A stretch of 47,628 nucleotides of DNA from Bacillota bacterium (GCA_029781045.1 JAKOXL010000035.1:1-47628); one strand, 5' to 3'; counted from the first letter of the stretch, positions 18,378 through 27,329 are shown. Notes: generated from the letters alone by a model not told the origin. Made by a program: numbers and translations.

Positions 18378-19853
18378 CTAGCCTTGATTCTTGGTGTACC
18401 AGACAGCGATAGCCGTACGATCAGGCAGATTCAATTTGCGTAGCATGTTAGATATGTGGGTCTTAACCGTCTTTTCACTCAGGCCAAGTCTGGCAGCTGC
18501 AGTTTTGTTACTCTCCCCCTGGGCAATAAGCTGAGCCACTTCCAACTCCCTCGGGGTCAGCAATGTATCAAAGCCGTTCTTGCTAGTGTGTGATCGGTCC
18601 GCCAGCTCCCGCCAGAGATAAATACAATGGGATAAGAAAACTATACCTAAGTGTAGTAGATCCTTCCCGAGAGCCGCTATTTCCCCACGTCTGGCATAGA
18701 GATAGCCAATGACGGTATCTGCACTCTGCAGCGGAATACGCACCAGTTCGGAAATATCTTGATCTAGCCTCGTCCCCTCCTCCAAGCTGATCCGCACCCG
18801 GCTTAGCCCCCAGAGTACCGAGATCATATCCTCCATATCCGCCAACGATTGGATGTTCCCTTCCGCCAAACTGTCAATCAAGTGGGTTTGGCCCCAAAGC
18901 TGCCGCTTAGCCCATACCAAGTCTTCTGTGGAATGAGCCATTGTGGCCAATAGAGACCCCCAACGATTGACCCATGTCAGCAATTCTCTAATGTGGGGGG
19001 TTTGCAGTCTCTCCCACTTGTCGAAGGCCATTATGAGCACTGCTACCGTTTTGCCGCCTAGACCAAGGGGGAGGTAAACACTGCTATAGGCTTCCAAACG
19101 CTGCAATAGATGGCTGGAGATTCCCGGATCTTCAGCCATTTTGGCAAGCATACGTACCCGCCCATCCTCTAGACATTTGCCCCATACGCCAGCCACCGGA
19201 AGTTCCTCCGGCATGTCCTGCGGATATTCTCCTATCCGGGCCACCAGTCTACCTGTGCCAATGGAAATCAAAGCTCGTACCGCTGCCATGACTACACCGG
19301 GAATAGTCGCAGCAACTTCCACAATATGGTGATAGTATTCGCCGCTAGACAAGGGCTGGCTGGGAAGCTGGGCCTTCTCTATCAAAGCGACAAAATTGCT
19401 CTCATAGTAGGCACTAACTTGTCCCTGCAAATACTGCCAGAGTAGGTGCTGTATCAACTCAAAGTCCTGGACATTGGGTGAAGACACGGGCTGTTCGAGC
19501 TTGGGTCGCGCAGTCAACAGTGCCAGTTCCAAGTTCGCCACACTATAACGGGAACACAATATGGGTTGATTGTCATATGTAAATGACTTGGCCAGCCTCG
19601 CTGGAAGGGAGTTAAATTTGTCCTTGATAAAAAGCCAATGCTTTGCAAACCATTCCTTATCGACACCAGTATCGGCAATGATCATGCCCGTCTTCCCATC
19701 TACAAGAACAAGTGGTACATCTAAGCGCCCAGCAAGGGCTTCCAAAAGAGCTCTCAGTTCCGCGTATTCCGCATAGGTGAAAAGCTCATGTTTAGTAACA
19801 GACAACTCTACCACCGGCTTTCTCTTTCTCAATACATTGGGCATTTGGTTCAA
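18378..19853 (-). CDS. LuxR-type regulator with GAF-like sensory region
   Basis: A 491-residue transcription regulator. The last 64 residues (about 428-491) are a LuxR helix-turn-helix: [20 protein letters not shown], then [19 protein letters not shown] as the recognition helix. The first 420 residues look like repeated GAF/PucR-like sensory domains ([15 protein letters not shown] near 52, [20 protein letters not shown] near 255), with no membrane segment, so a soluble ligand sensor is likely. The start is TTG at 19853 or ATG at 19844; neither has a strong ribosome site. It converges on the amidohydrolase gene across a terminator, so a regulatory link is possible but unproven. Confidence 0.82.
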   Translation of the reverse strand: MNQMPNVLRKRKPVVELSVTKHELFTYAEYAELRALLEALAGRLDVPLVLVDGKTGMIIADTGVDKEWFAKHWLFIKDKFNSLPARLAKSFTYDNQPILCSRYSVANLELALLTARPKLEQPVSSPNVQDFELIQHLLWQYLQGQVSAYYESNFVALIEKAQLPSQPLSSGEYYHHIVEVAATIPGVVMAAVRALISIGTGRLVARIGEYPQDMPEELPVAGVWGKCLEDGRVRMLAKMAEDPGISSHLLQRLEAYSSVYLPLGLGGKTVAVLIMAFDKWERLQTPHIRELLTWVNRWGSLLATMAHSTEDLVWAKRQLWGQTHLIDSLAEGNIQSLADMEDMISVLWGLSRVRISLEEGTRLDQDISELVRIPLQSADTVIGYLYARRGEIAALGKDLLHLGIVFLSHCIYLWRELADRSHTSKNGFDTLLTPRELEVAQLIAQGESNKTAAARLGLSEKTVKTHISNMLRKLNLPDRTAIAVWYTKNQG

Positions 19854-19933
19854 ATTTTATCACATTTAATCTGGTTACTAATTGGAACTAAAAAAGGACG
19901 TCCGCTTGGGAGCAGCGCCCTTCCTTATGTTAT

Positions 19934-21460
19934 TTAAAGCTCTTCTCGCTCCATAACCTGTAAGAACGCATCTACAATTATAGGATCAAACTGGGTGCCT
20001 CGGCAACGCAAAATTTCTGCCACCGCTTGCTCATGGCTTAAAGCGGCCCTGTAGGGTCTTGGCTGAGTCATGGCGTCATAGGCATCAGCAACGGCCAACA
20101 AGCGGGATAAGAGGGGGATCTCTTCTCCCTTTAGGCCTTGAGGATACCCAGTGCCATCCCAGCGCTCGTGGTGGGTAAGTATGTAGTCGGCGATGGGGGC
20201 CAGTTCATAAACCGATTGAGCTATGCGACATCCGATTTCCGGATGTTTTTTCATCACCGCCCATTCCTCATCCGTAAGCGGACCCGGCTTCTGCAGTATG
20301 CTATCTTGAATGCCGATTTTGCCTATATCATGCAGTATTCCCAGTAGGCGCAATTCATCGTGCTGACTTCTAGGCAAGCCCAATATGTGACTCATTCGAT
20401 GACACAACTCCGCAATGCGACGACCGTGCTCCTCTGTTTCACTACTTTTGCGATATAAGGTTTCTTGCAGTGAGTCTAATATGGCACTACGCATACTCTT
20501 GCTCTCCAACAGCTTGCGTCGCAGCATACGGTCTTCTGCCACGACGAGAGCTTGCTGCAAACTGGAGTCGGGATCAACCTTGCTAGCATAGCCCAAAGAA
20601 ACACTGGGCGTTAACAGACCATCGGGCAGCAACCTCATGACGTTGCGGATATGTACGCAAAGCTCGCCCGCTTCTCGCTCACTCATGTGCGGAAGTAAAA
20701 TCACGAACTCGTCACCACCCCAACGGGCAACCACATCTCCTGGCCGACAAGCCTCTTTCAAGGCGCGGCTAATGGTGACCAGCAATTTATCGCCTTCATG
20801 ATGACCAAAAACATCGTTAATAATTTTCAACCCGTTGATATCGGCGACGATTACTGAAACGGGGACCACACCATGGGAGTCTAGACGCTCCAACTCTTCA
20901 TCCAAGAAAGCCCTGTTATAGAGCCCCGTCAACTTGTCATGATAGCTCATATGTACCAGCTCTGCCAGGCGTCTACGGGCCGTTTCTTCCGCCCACTTGC
21001 GGTCGGTGATGTCCATAACAATACCTTCCAGGGCAATTACCTCGCCATTGGGCCCGTAGACACCCCGTCCCTGCTCCCATACCCATTTCTGCTCACCGGA
21101 AGCGGTAGTAATCGTATATTCCTCCGTAAACACACCCCGCTCGGCTAGCACCTTCTGCCACTTGGTCCATAGGTATTGCCGATAGGCTTCATCAATCAGA
21201 TCGTTGTAGCTTATGCGCTTCTCCAGAAAGTCCTCGGGGTGATATCCGGTAAGCTCATAACAACCTGCAGAAATGAACAGCATGGTCCAATCCAGGTCGT
21301 TCAGACAACGATAAGCCAAACCGGGAAGATTAGATAAGAAAGTAGCAAGCTGGCGCTCGCTTTCATACAACTCCTCCCGGGTCTGCCTCAAAATATCCGC
21401 TTCCAAAGCCTTACAGGATTGCGACGCAGAAGGTTTCCGATACGGATCTGGTTTACACAT
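19934..21460 (-). CDS. PAS-GGDEF-HD-GYP cyclic di-GMP turnover protein
   Basis: A 508-residue soluble signalling protein. A PAS domain covers about 36-155 (FLSNLPGLAYRC to GIVMDITDRKWAEE). The GGDEF domain follows (DKLTGLYNR at 175-183, GGDEF at 248-252), and an intact inhibitory site RPGD at 239-242 stands five residues before GGDEF. The HD-GYP domain runs from about 325 to 508, with EEHGRRI at 343-349, HDIGK at 377-381 and HHERWDGTGYP at 430-440. Both the synthase and the phosphodiesterase look active by motif. ATG at 21460 is chosen because GAGGTGG sits 6 bases upstream; the longer frame to 21718 runs antisense through a decayed ppa gene and is rejected. It is paralogous to the HD-GYP protein at 16048. 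Confidence 0.93.
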   Translation of the reverse strand: MCKPDPYRKPSASQSCKALEADILRQTREELYESERQLATFLSNLPGLAYRCLNDLDWTMLFISAGCYELTGYHPEDFLEKRISYNDLIDEAYRQYLWTKWQKVLAERGVFTEEYTITTASGEQKWVWEQGRGVYGPNGEVIALEGIVMDITDRKWAEETARRRLAELVHMSYHDKLTGLYNRAFLDEELERLDSHGVVPVSVIVADINGLKIINDVFGHHEGDKLLVTISRALKEACRPGDVVARWGGDEFVILLPHMSEREAGELCVHIRNVMRLLPDGLLTPSVSLGYASKVDPDSSLQQALVVAEDRMLRRKLLESKSMRSAILDSLQETLYRKSSETEEHGRRIAELCHRMSHILGLPRSQHDELRLLGILHDIGKIGIQDSILQKPGPLTDEEWAVMKKHPEIGCRIAQSVYELAPIADYILTHHERWDGTGYPQGLKGEEIPLLSRLLAVADAYDAMTQPRPYRAALSHEQAVAEILRCRGTQFDPIIVDAFLQVMEREEL

Positions 21461-21614
21461 ACGTCCCACCTCATAAAAAGAAACTCTCCCCCATTTCTTA
21501 GTTCGCATTATATATCCATTCTCCTGCTTTGCTGACTCAAAATAAATAAATATCAAGCACTTCCAGTCTTCTACTCTAGCCTTTTTCACAGCTCTCCAAC
21601 CAAACGGAAGCCGG

Positions 21615-21749
21615 TACTTTTTCTCCCAGTACAAGCAGTTAGAAGGGAAAAGGGTTACTGTGGAAGGCTGGGCCGACCGGGAACAGGCTTTGACTGCTCT
21701 GAAAAGAGCAAGAGCCAATTATGTCAAGGCGACCAGAAGAGACAACTAA
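21615..21749 (+). pseudogene. ppa: C-terminal remnant of family I inorganic pyrophosphatase
   Basis: The plus strand reads YFFSQYKQLEGKRVTVEGW, then ADREQALTALKRARANYVK and a stop at 21747-21749. This matches the C-terminal helix and strand of soluble family I pyrophosphatases (HFF-YK-LE-GK-V-GW pattern). The catalytic N-terminal three-quarters is missing: upstream in frame there are about 20 unconvincing residues and then no homology. It therefore looks like the tail of a deleted ppa gene, still followed by its terminator. Assignment rests on a 44-residue match judged by eye. Confidence 0.7.
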
Positions 21750-21750
21750 G

Positions 21751-21783
21751 AACAGGGGGCTGTCGCCAAACAGCCCCCTGTTT
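21751..21783 (+). terminator. Terminator after the ppa remnant
   Basis: AACAGGGGGCTG (21751-21762) pairs perfectly with CAGCCCCCTGTT (21771-21782), with TTTATT following on the plus strand. Read on the minus strand the tail is weaker, so its native user was probably the ppa gene, though it also separates the convergent ABC fusion gene. Confidence 0.82.
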
Positions 21784-21814
21784 ATTCCCAGAACCGACGG
21801 GATTGTCCCTTCAA

Positions 21815-24442
21815 CTATTCGGTTCTTAAAGCTGCCACCGGATCTTTCCTCGCCGCTTGCCCCGCCGGGATTAGACCGGCAATAAGAGTTAATGTCATGC
21901 TGATGAGTATAAGCAGGATTGCTCCCTTCCAGGGCAAGACTGCAATGCCGGAAACCCCTGTTAGGGAGGCCAAAATGGCGTTGGTTGGAATCAACAGCAG
22001 TACGGTAATCCCTATACCAATCAGCCCAGCAACAAAACCGATGATTAGAGTCTCGGCATTGAAGATGCTGGAAATGTTGCGCTGCGACGCACCGATGCTA
22101 CGTAGAATACCAATCTCTTTGGTTCGCTCTAGAACTGAAATATAGGTGATAATACCGATCATGATGGAGGAAACCACAAGAGAGATGGCCACAAAACCGA
22201 TTAGAACATAACTGATCATGTTGATGATTGTTGTTATGGACGATATCATCTGTCCCACAATGTCTGTATAGCTAATAGTCAAATCTTCACGACCAGCAGC
22301 CGACTGGGCCGCATTGTAATCGGCTATGATGGCGGCTATTTCATCTTTAGCCTTGAAATCAATAGGGAACAAATTGATTACCGCCGGTTGCTCCTTATCC
22401 ACTACCCCTATTTCCCGCAGGTTATCTTCCAAGGAAGTGGGAGTGCCAGCTTGGGCCCGCAACTGCTGCCGAAAAATGCGCAAGATCTCCTCCTCTGGCA
22501 GGGTTAAACGCATGATTTGAAACTGTTGTTGCTCCTGAGGCGAGAGCATTGCCACCATCTGGTTCACATCGGCCATGGTGAGGCTTTCCACATAGCTATC
22601 GATATCAAAGGGCATACCGGTAAAGACATTGGTGTCGGGATTGGCCAACTGGTCCTTGGCAATCTCACTGTTGTTATTACCCTCGATCACATAGTCGGTA
22701 AGGGCGGCTGTGTAGGCCACCGTACCAGCTATGGCAGCCCCTCCGATCCCCGGTTTCGGCCTGAGGATACCGACGACCTTTAACTCCAATGCCTTCTCCA
22801 GCAAGTCGACCATAAAGTCCTGGTCGTCGCGCATGTCTTCCCAGACCCCAGTGGCCTCATCGTACTGAAAATAGTCGGCGTTCAACACCAACTTAAATCT
22901 CGTATTAAGGATTTCTTCATAGGTAAAGGCTACTGGCTCCGGCTCCTCCACCTTTTCCCCATTAGTCACTGCCTCCATAAGTTCCTTATATTCATCGGGA
23001 TCCATTAACCCCAGCGAATACAATACAATGTCACTAATCTCGTTGTTCTTGTCAACCACAATCACGACTTCATCGTAAGCATCTTCTTGGGGAAAACGAC
23101 CGGCCAGCACATCGTATTGAGACTCCAGCAGTTCCCGGTTGGCCAGCATTTCAACGAAGACTTCCATTTGTGGCATACGACTAAAACGCCCCGCGGGTCC
23201 CATACTAGGCCTATTAAGTATGTCACTGGGATTAAGCTGCAGAACCCCTTCGCTAGTATCCGGGCTATATATTTGCAGATCCAGTCGGTACCCATACTGG
23301 ATAGAAGAAACATAGTTTAGAATGCGACTTTCGCCGCTCTCAATGAACTCCCGAAAGGCCCGCAAGTCGTTCTTCTTGGTTACGGTACTAACGGTTGACC
23401 ACATGCGGGTGGCCACATTGTTAGAGTAGACCCTATCCAAATCATGCTCCACCTGGTCGGGGCGATTCTGCGCCATCAAGGTGGAGATCACCGAACTCAT
23501 ATCCACACTTTCACTCTCTATGCTGATTGGGTAGGTGGACAAGGTATCTTTCTGTACGGTACGAATATAGTCATTCATACCACTGGAAAGGGCCAGGATA
23601 AGGGCGATACCAATTATGCCGATACTGCCGGCAAAAGAAGTGAGAATGGTTCGGGCCTTTTTCGTCCGCAGATTATTAAGGCTGAGGGAAAGCGCCGTGA
23701 GAAAGGACATGGACGTCTTCCCCATACTTCTGTGCTCTGGTGCGGCCCTTCCCTCTTCCTCCACTATATAGGGGTTGGAATCATCAATTACCTTCCCATC
23801 CCGCAGGCGAATGATGCGGGTTGCATACTTGTCGGCCAGTTCCGAATTATGGGTAACCATGATTACCAGTCGGTCCTTGGCCACTTCCTGTAGCAAATCC
23901 ATGACCTGCAGACTGGTCTCACTATCTAGTGCGCCAGTAGGCTCGTCGGCCAACAAGATATCGGGGTCGTTAACAAGAGCACGGGCTATGGCTACCCGCT
24001 GCATCTGTCCACCCGACAGTTGATTGGGTCTCTTATGTAACTGGTCGCCCAGCCCTACTTTCTCCAACGCCTCTCTTGCTCGTCGAATCCGTTCGCTTCT
24101 AGAAATACCGGAAAGTGTCAATGATAACTCCACATTGGCCAATACTGAAAGATGGGGGATTAAGTTGTAACTTTGAAAAACAAAACCGATGGTATGGTTA
24201 CGATAGGAATCCCAATCGCTTTCCTTATACTGTTCGGTTGATATACCATTGATAATTATATTGCCGCTGTCATAGCGGTCCAGCCCACCAATAATATTGA
24301 GCAGGGTTGTCTTCCCCGAGCCACTAGGTCCCAGAATGGCCACGAACTCATTGTCTCGCAAATTGAGGGTGACATTATCCAGAGCGGTTTGCACCAAATC
24401 TCCGGTAACATACCGTTTGCTTATATTTCTTATTTCTAGCAT
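21815..24442 (-). CDS. ABC exporter, ATPase fused to FtsX-type permease (MacB-like)
   Basis: An 875-residue fusion. Residues 1-230 are an ATPase of the LolD/MacB/YtrE type: Walker A GPSGSGKTT at 38-46, signature LSGGQMQRVAIARAL near 145, Walker B LLADEPTGALD. Next is a first transmembrane helix near 265, then a large extracytoplasmic domain of about 400 residues, and three C-terminal helices with the FtsX signature ERTKEIGILRSIGASQR near 790. Proteins of this architecture act in lipoprotein, antimicrobial-peptide or toxic-compound mechanotransmission and export. The start ATG at 24442 has AAGGAG 7 bases upstream. A 20-bp palindromic operator at the promoter suggests control by a TetR-type repressor not encoded in this window. 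Confidence 0.93.
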   Translation of the reverse strand: MLEIRNISKRYVTGDLVQTALDNVTLNLRDNEFVAILGPSGSGKTTLLNIIGGLDRYDSGNIIINGISTEQYKESDWDSYRNHTIGFVFQSYNLIPHLSVLANVELSLTLSGISRSERIRRAREALEKVGLGDQLHKRPNQLSGGQMQRVAIARALVNDPDILLADEPTGALDSETSLQVMDLLQEVAKDRLVIMVTHNSELADKYATRIIRLRDGKVIDDSNPYIVEEEGRAAPEHRSMGKTSMSFLTALSLSLNNLRTKKARTILTSFAGSIGIIGIALILALSSGMNDYIRTVQKDTLSTYPISIESESVDMSSVISTLMAQNRPDQVEHDLDRVYSNNVATRMWSTVSTVTKKNDLRAFREFIESGESRILNYVSSIQYGYRLDLQIYSPDTSEGVLQLNPSDILNRPSMGPAGRFSRMPQMEVFVEMLANRELLESQYDVLAGRFPQEDAYDEVVIVVDKNNEISDIVLYSLGLMDPDEYKELMEAVTNGEKVEEPEPVAFTYEEILNTRFKLVLNADYFQYDEATGVWEDMRDDQDFMVDLLEKALELKVVGILRPKPGIGGAAIAGTVAYTAALTDYVIEGNNNSEIAKDQLANPDTNVFTGMPFDIDSYVESLTMADVNQMVAMLSPQEQQQFQIMRLTLPEEEILRIFRQQLRAQAGTPTSLEDNLREIGVVDKEQPAVINLFPIDFKAKDEIAAIIADYNAAQSAAGREDLTISYTDIVGQMISSITTIINMISYVLIGFVAISLVVSSIMIGIITYISVLERTKEIGILRSIGASQRNISSIFNAETLIIGFVAGLIGIGITVLLLIPTNAILASLTGVSGIAVLPWKGAILLILISMTLTLIAGLIPAGQAARKDPVAALRTE

Positions 24443-24503
24443 CTCAAAACTCCTTATCAACCAGTCTTAGTCTCAGCTTTCCCTAACCCTCGAGGAGTAA
24501 TTG

Positions 24504-24523
24504 CTGACTGACTGGTCAGTCAG
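24504..24523. promoter_or_regulatory. Palindromic operator, TetR-like
   Basis: CTGACTGACTGGTCAGTCAG is a 20-bp inverted repeat with 9-bp perfect arms and a TG centre. It resembles operators of TetR/QacR-type repressors (TGACTGAC/GTCAGTCA). It lies 10 bases downstream of the -10 box of the ABC fusion gene, where a repressor would block transcription. Confidence 0.75.
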
Positions 24524-24533
24524 TTCTATGGCT

Positions 24534-24562
24534 AGTATAAACCCTCTACTTGTTAAAAGCAA
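24534..24562 (-). promoter_or_regulatory. Promoter of the ABC exporter fusion gene
   Basis: On the minus strand TTGCTT (24562-24557), a 17-bp spacer and TATACT (24539-24534). The transcription start is expected within or next to the palindromic operator. Confidence 0.62.
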
Positions 24563-24632
24563 GGTGCAACCGTCCCCAGAGCAAAAATGGGTCTCAACAC
24601 CACGCCTCAGTTCAGGCATGCATGATGACCCA

Positions 24633-24898
24633 TCATTTAGCGCGCAACACAAGGAAGTTCAGGTCAGCCAGCTGCTCCGGAGGCACTAAGAAGCGCTCTT
24701 TTTGATCCGACCAATAGAAGACCAGTTGTTGATGCCGTATTGCGTAGAGCACCTGATATCTGCCGTCTGCCACTCGGTAGCAGCTACTCTCATGCAGCAA
24801 GCGCTCCAACTTGTGATAAGCGATACTACTGACGCCCCCAGATCCTGCCGATATAGTTCCTGCACCCGCTGGATGAACCTCTGTTTCATATCAGACAT
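24633..24898 (-). pseudogene. Small unknown protein, frameshifted, coupled to the AlkD-like gene
   Basis: The minus strand encodes MSDMKQRFIQRVQELYRQDL and, after a break at five C (24835-24839), continues in another frame as SSIAYHKLERLLHESSCYRV and QVLYAIRHQQLVFYWSDQK, ending RAK and TGA at 24633. Adding one G to the tract restores one reading frame of about 88 residues. The second part cannot be chance: it has no stops over 65 codons and the frame stays protein-like. I do not recognise the family. Its ATG at 24898 overlaps the stop of the AlkD-like gene by 8 bases, so translation is probably coupled. It may be intact if the indel is an error. Confidence 0.68.
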
Positions 24899-25559
24899 AC
24901 TTGCTGCCTTCACGCACAGCCAGCCGACTGAGTTCATGTTGCTGAAGAAAAGCCCTCACCCACTCGGGGTTAGTCTTGCTATAGTCTCGCAAAGCCCAAC
25001 CAATGGCCTTTTGTATGAAAAACTCCTGGTCCTCCCGATTCTCTAAAATTGCCCTTGCTAACCAGTGGGTATCGGTATCCTCTTTCCACTGCAGTTGCAG
25101 GGTTATGGCCACCCGTCGCTGCCAGAAGGAAGGTGCGGATAATAGCACGTCCATCACTTCGTCCAGGTATTCTCTATGCTCTTTTACCCACAGAGACATG
25201 GGCTTGCGCAAAGCATCTACTGAATCCCACCATGCGTTCTGATCAATCAGGGGATACAGAAGCTGAAACACTTCATAAGTAAGACGACGATGATTGCGCT
25301 CTAACAAGTCGATGGCCAAGTAATGGCATTCCCGCTGGGGTTGACTATACAACTGCTGCACTAATTCGAGCAGTGCGGAAACAGAAATCTTACGCGAGTC
25401 CTTCAGCAGCTGTGCCGTCAGGGCCTTTCTCTCAGGTTTATTGATACCAAAGAAGGCAAAGCGATTGCGCATATACGCCGCCATCTGCTCTGCCCGTTCG
25501 GGATCGGCCTCTTTTTGAAACATAGTGAGAACATCGGCCAAACTAATAGCCATAGTCAT
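24891..25559 (-). CDS. AlkD-like DNA alkylation repair protein
   Basis: A 222-residue protein of the AlkD family, which removes bulky or positively charged alkylated purines using HEAT-like helical repeats. FAFFGINKPER near residue 35, NAWWDSVDALRK near 115 with the family's W-D pair, FWQRRVAITLQLQWKE near 150, and FFIQKAIGWALRDYSKTNPE followed by the end REGSK all match. ATG at 25559 is chosen because GGAAGGAAGGG lies just before it; the in-frame ATG at 25553 is also possible. The gene lies between a NUDIX hydrolase and a small unknown gene with close spacing, so the three may form one operon. Confidence 0.9.
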   Translation of the reverse strand: MTMAISLADVLTMFQKEADPERAEQMAAYMRNRFAFFGINKPERKALTAQLLKDSRKISVSALLELVQQLYSQPQRECHYLAIDLLERNHRRLTYEVFQLLYPLIDQNAWWDSVDALRKPMSLWVKEHREYLDEVMDVLLSAPSFWQRRVAITLQLQWKEDTDTHWLARAILENREDQEFFIQKAIGWALRDYSKTNPEWVRAFLQQHELSRLAVREGSKYV

Positions 25560-25578
25560 CCCTTCCTTCCTCACGCCC

Positions 25579-26010
25579 TCACTTACGCCTTTCCTCAATC
25601 ATGATTCGGACTTCCTGAAAAAGACGGGGCTGAATCTCCGGGTAGGTCAAGAGCTCAGGTAAGTCATCATGTAAGGCAACTTGCCCTATTTCTGACTGGG
25701 GTAGCCTGGCAAACTCGGCAATTTCGGCATAGAATACGCGTCCGTAGGTGATAACTCCATCGCTGCGTGTCACCGAGTAATCAAGCATGGGGCGCATGAC
25801 AAAAGCTTTGGCCCCAGTTTCCTCCCAGAGTTCCCGCGCAGCAGCTTGACCGACTGTCTCATTCGCCTCCCGTCGGCCGCCTGGGAGTTCCCACGTATCC
25901 CGTCCCTTGTGTTTAACAAAGACCCACTTCTTTTGAAAATGAGCCACTACCGCCACAAACTGCAATAGTTCATCGGCAAAAACACCAAGGTCAAATATTT
26001 CCGTATGCAA
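25579..26010 (-). CDS. NUDIX hydrolase
   Basis: A 143-residue NUDIX enzyme. The Nudix box is GGRREANETVGQAAARELWE followed by ETGA, near residues 44-67, and keeps all key residues (G, E, RE, EE). NUDIX proteins hydrolyse nucleoside diphosphates linked to another moiety, such as oxidised nucleotides. FAVVAHFQKKWVFVKHKGRD precedes the box as in MutT/YtkD-like members, suggesting a sanitising enzyme, an inference only. The start is TTG at 26010 with AAGGAGG 9 bases upstream. It is followed closely by the AlkD-like repair gene, which fits a DNA- and nucleotide-repair theme. Confidence 0.9.
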   Translation of the reverse strand: MHTEIFDLGVFADELLQFVAVVAHFQKKWVFVKHKGRDTWELPGGRREANETVGQAAARELWEETGAKAFVMRPMLDYSVTRSDGVITYGRVFYAEIAEFARLPQSEIGQVALHDDLPELLTYPEIQPRLFQEVRIMIEERRK

Positions 26011-26037
26011 GCGCGCAATCCTCCTTGCTAATTAGAA

Positions 26038-26072
26038 AGGCCAGTTGAGAGGAACTCCCCATCAACTGGCCT
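26038..26072 (-). terminator. Hairpin terminator of the leucine dehydrogenase gene
   Basis: AGGCCAGTTGA (26038-26048) pairs with TCAACTGGCCT (26062-26072), an 11-bp perfect stem. The tail on the minus strand is TTCTAATTAG, which is less U-rich than other terminators here. Confidence 0.68.
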
Positions 26073-26097
26073 GCAACAGTCAGGCTAACAATAGCAG

Positions 26098-27159
26098 TTA
26101 CTTCTTCAGGTAAATAGTCCCCACCTTAGCCATCTTGGCAATTCTCTCTTCGGCCATGCGGTTTGCTGCCACGTGGGTCGGGATGTTGTCTCTCTTGGAG
26201 ATCTCAAATACTCGTTTGACAGCGTCATAGATGTTAGCTGCCCTGCTCATAGCCCGCTCTCTATTGTAACCCTTCAGTTCTTCGAAAACGTTGATTACAC
26301 CGCCGGCATTGATCACGAAGTCAGGCACGTATAGTATGCCCTTTTCTCTCAGCATATCGCCATGCCGATCTTCGGCCAACTGGTTGTTGGCGGCGCCAGC
26401 AACAACCTTGCACTTGAGCTGATCAATGGTGAAGTCGTTGATAACGGCACCCATGGCGCAAGGAGCAAAGATGTCGCACTCCACGGAGAAGATTTCATCA
26501 GGAGCAACGGCAGTAGCGCCCATCTCATTGACCACCCGCTCAATGCTGGCCTTCTTAATGTCGGTGACAATGAGCTTTGCGCCTGCCTCATGCAGGAACT
26601 TGCACAGATTATAACCAACGGCACCCAACCCCTGTACGGCAACAACTTTACCCGTCAGGTCTGCACTACCGAACACCTCGTCGGCAGCGGCTAAAATGCC
26701 TCTAAACACACCAAAAGCTGTTACAGGAGATGGATCGCCACTCTTGCCTTCCAAACCGACGACAAAATCGGTTTCTTCGTTGACGTAAGCCAAATCTTGC
26801 GTCTTGATGTTCATATCTTCGGCGGTTATGTATCTACCAGCAAGACCATCAACGAAGCGACCAAACACCCTAAACAGCTCTTCACTTTTCAGTTTGTCGG
26901 GATCGCCAATGATAACGGCTTTACCGCCACCGAGGTTGAGACCAGCAGCTGCACTCTTATAAGTCATACCACGAGCCAGCCGGAGAACGTCGATAATGGC
27001 TTCCTCTTCCGACTCGTAGTTCCAGAAACGAGTACCACCTAAGGCGGGACCTAGAGTTGTATCATGGATAGCAATAATGGCTTTGAGGCCGGTGCTCTTG
27101 TCCTGACAGAATACTAATTGCTCATAATCATACTGTTCCAGCAGGTCGAATATCTTCAC
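26098..27159 (-). CDS. Leucine dehydrogenase (Leu/Phe/Val dehydrogenase family)
   Basis: A 353-residue NAD-dependent amino acid dehydrogenase that interconverts leucine (and valine or isoleucine) with 2-oxo acids and ammonia. [10 protein letters not shown] lies at 37-46, the substrate lysine is K68 in GMTYKSA, and the catalytic K80 is in NLGGGKAVI. The Rossmann dinucleotide site is [13 protein letters not shown] near 175, and the C-terminus has [13 protein letters not shown]. Length and motifs fit Bacillus-type leucine dehydrogenase rather than glutamate dehydrogenase. It has its own strong promoter and terminator. In amino-acid-using anaerobes it could supply branched-chain keto acids, for fermentation or fatty acid primers; this is inference. 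Confidence 0.93.
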   Translation of the reverse strand: MKIFDLLEQYDYEQLVFCQDKSTGLKAIIAIHDTTLGPALGGTRFWNYESEEEAIIDVLRLARGMTYKSAAAGLNLGGGKAVIIGDPDKLKSEELFRVFGRFVDGLAGRYITAEDMNIKTQDLAYVNEETDFVVGLEGKSGDPSPVTAFGVFRGILAAADEVFGSADLTGKVVAVQGLGAVGYNLCKFLHEAGAKLIVTDIKKASIERVVNEMGATAVAPDEIFSVECDIFAPCAMGAVINDFTIDQLKCKVVAGAANNQLAEDRHGDMLREKGILYVPDFVINAGGVINVFEELKGYNRERAMSRAANIYDAVKRVFEISKRDNIPTHVAANRMAEERIAKMAKVGTIYLKK

Positions 27160-27208
27160 CAGTAATCCTCCTTCTAAATTTGTTTGAAAACTCTCCTTTC
27201 ACTTATTC

Positions 27209-27237
27209 ATTATAAATCTACTCCCAAAGATTTGCAA
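27209..27237 (-). promoter_or_regulatory. Promoter of the leucine dehydrogenase gene
   Basis: On the minus strand TTGCAA (27237-27232), a 17-bp spacer and a perfect TATAAT (27214-27209). The start codon is about 50 bases downstream with AAGGAGG. Confidence 0.75.
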
Positions 27238-27329
27238 CATGATACATCTTTCTCAAAGTCTTCCTGAGCAGGTATTCTAGCCAATTCAGCGTAAACTTTA
27301 GTAGGTAAAAAAGCTGGAGGAGTGACGTT

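Noticed and set aside
21461-21718. N-terminal extension of the PAS-GGDEF-HD-GYP protein in the same frame
   Set aside because: It is not protein-like, it runs antisense through the ppa remnant, and the ATG at 21460 has a good ribosome site.
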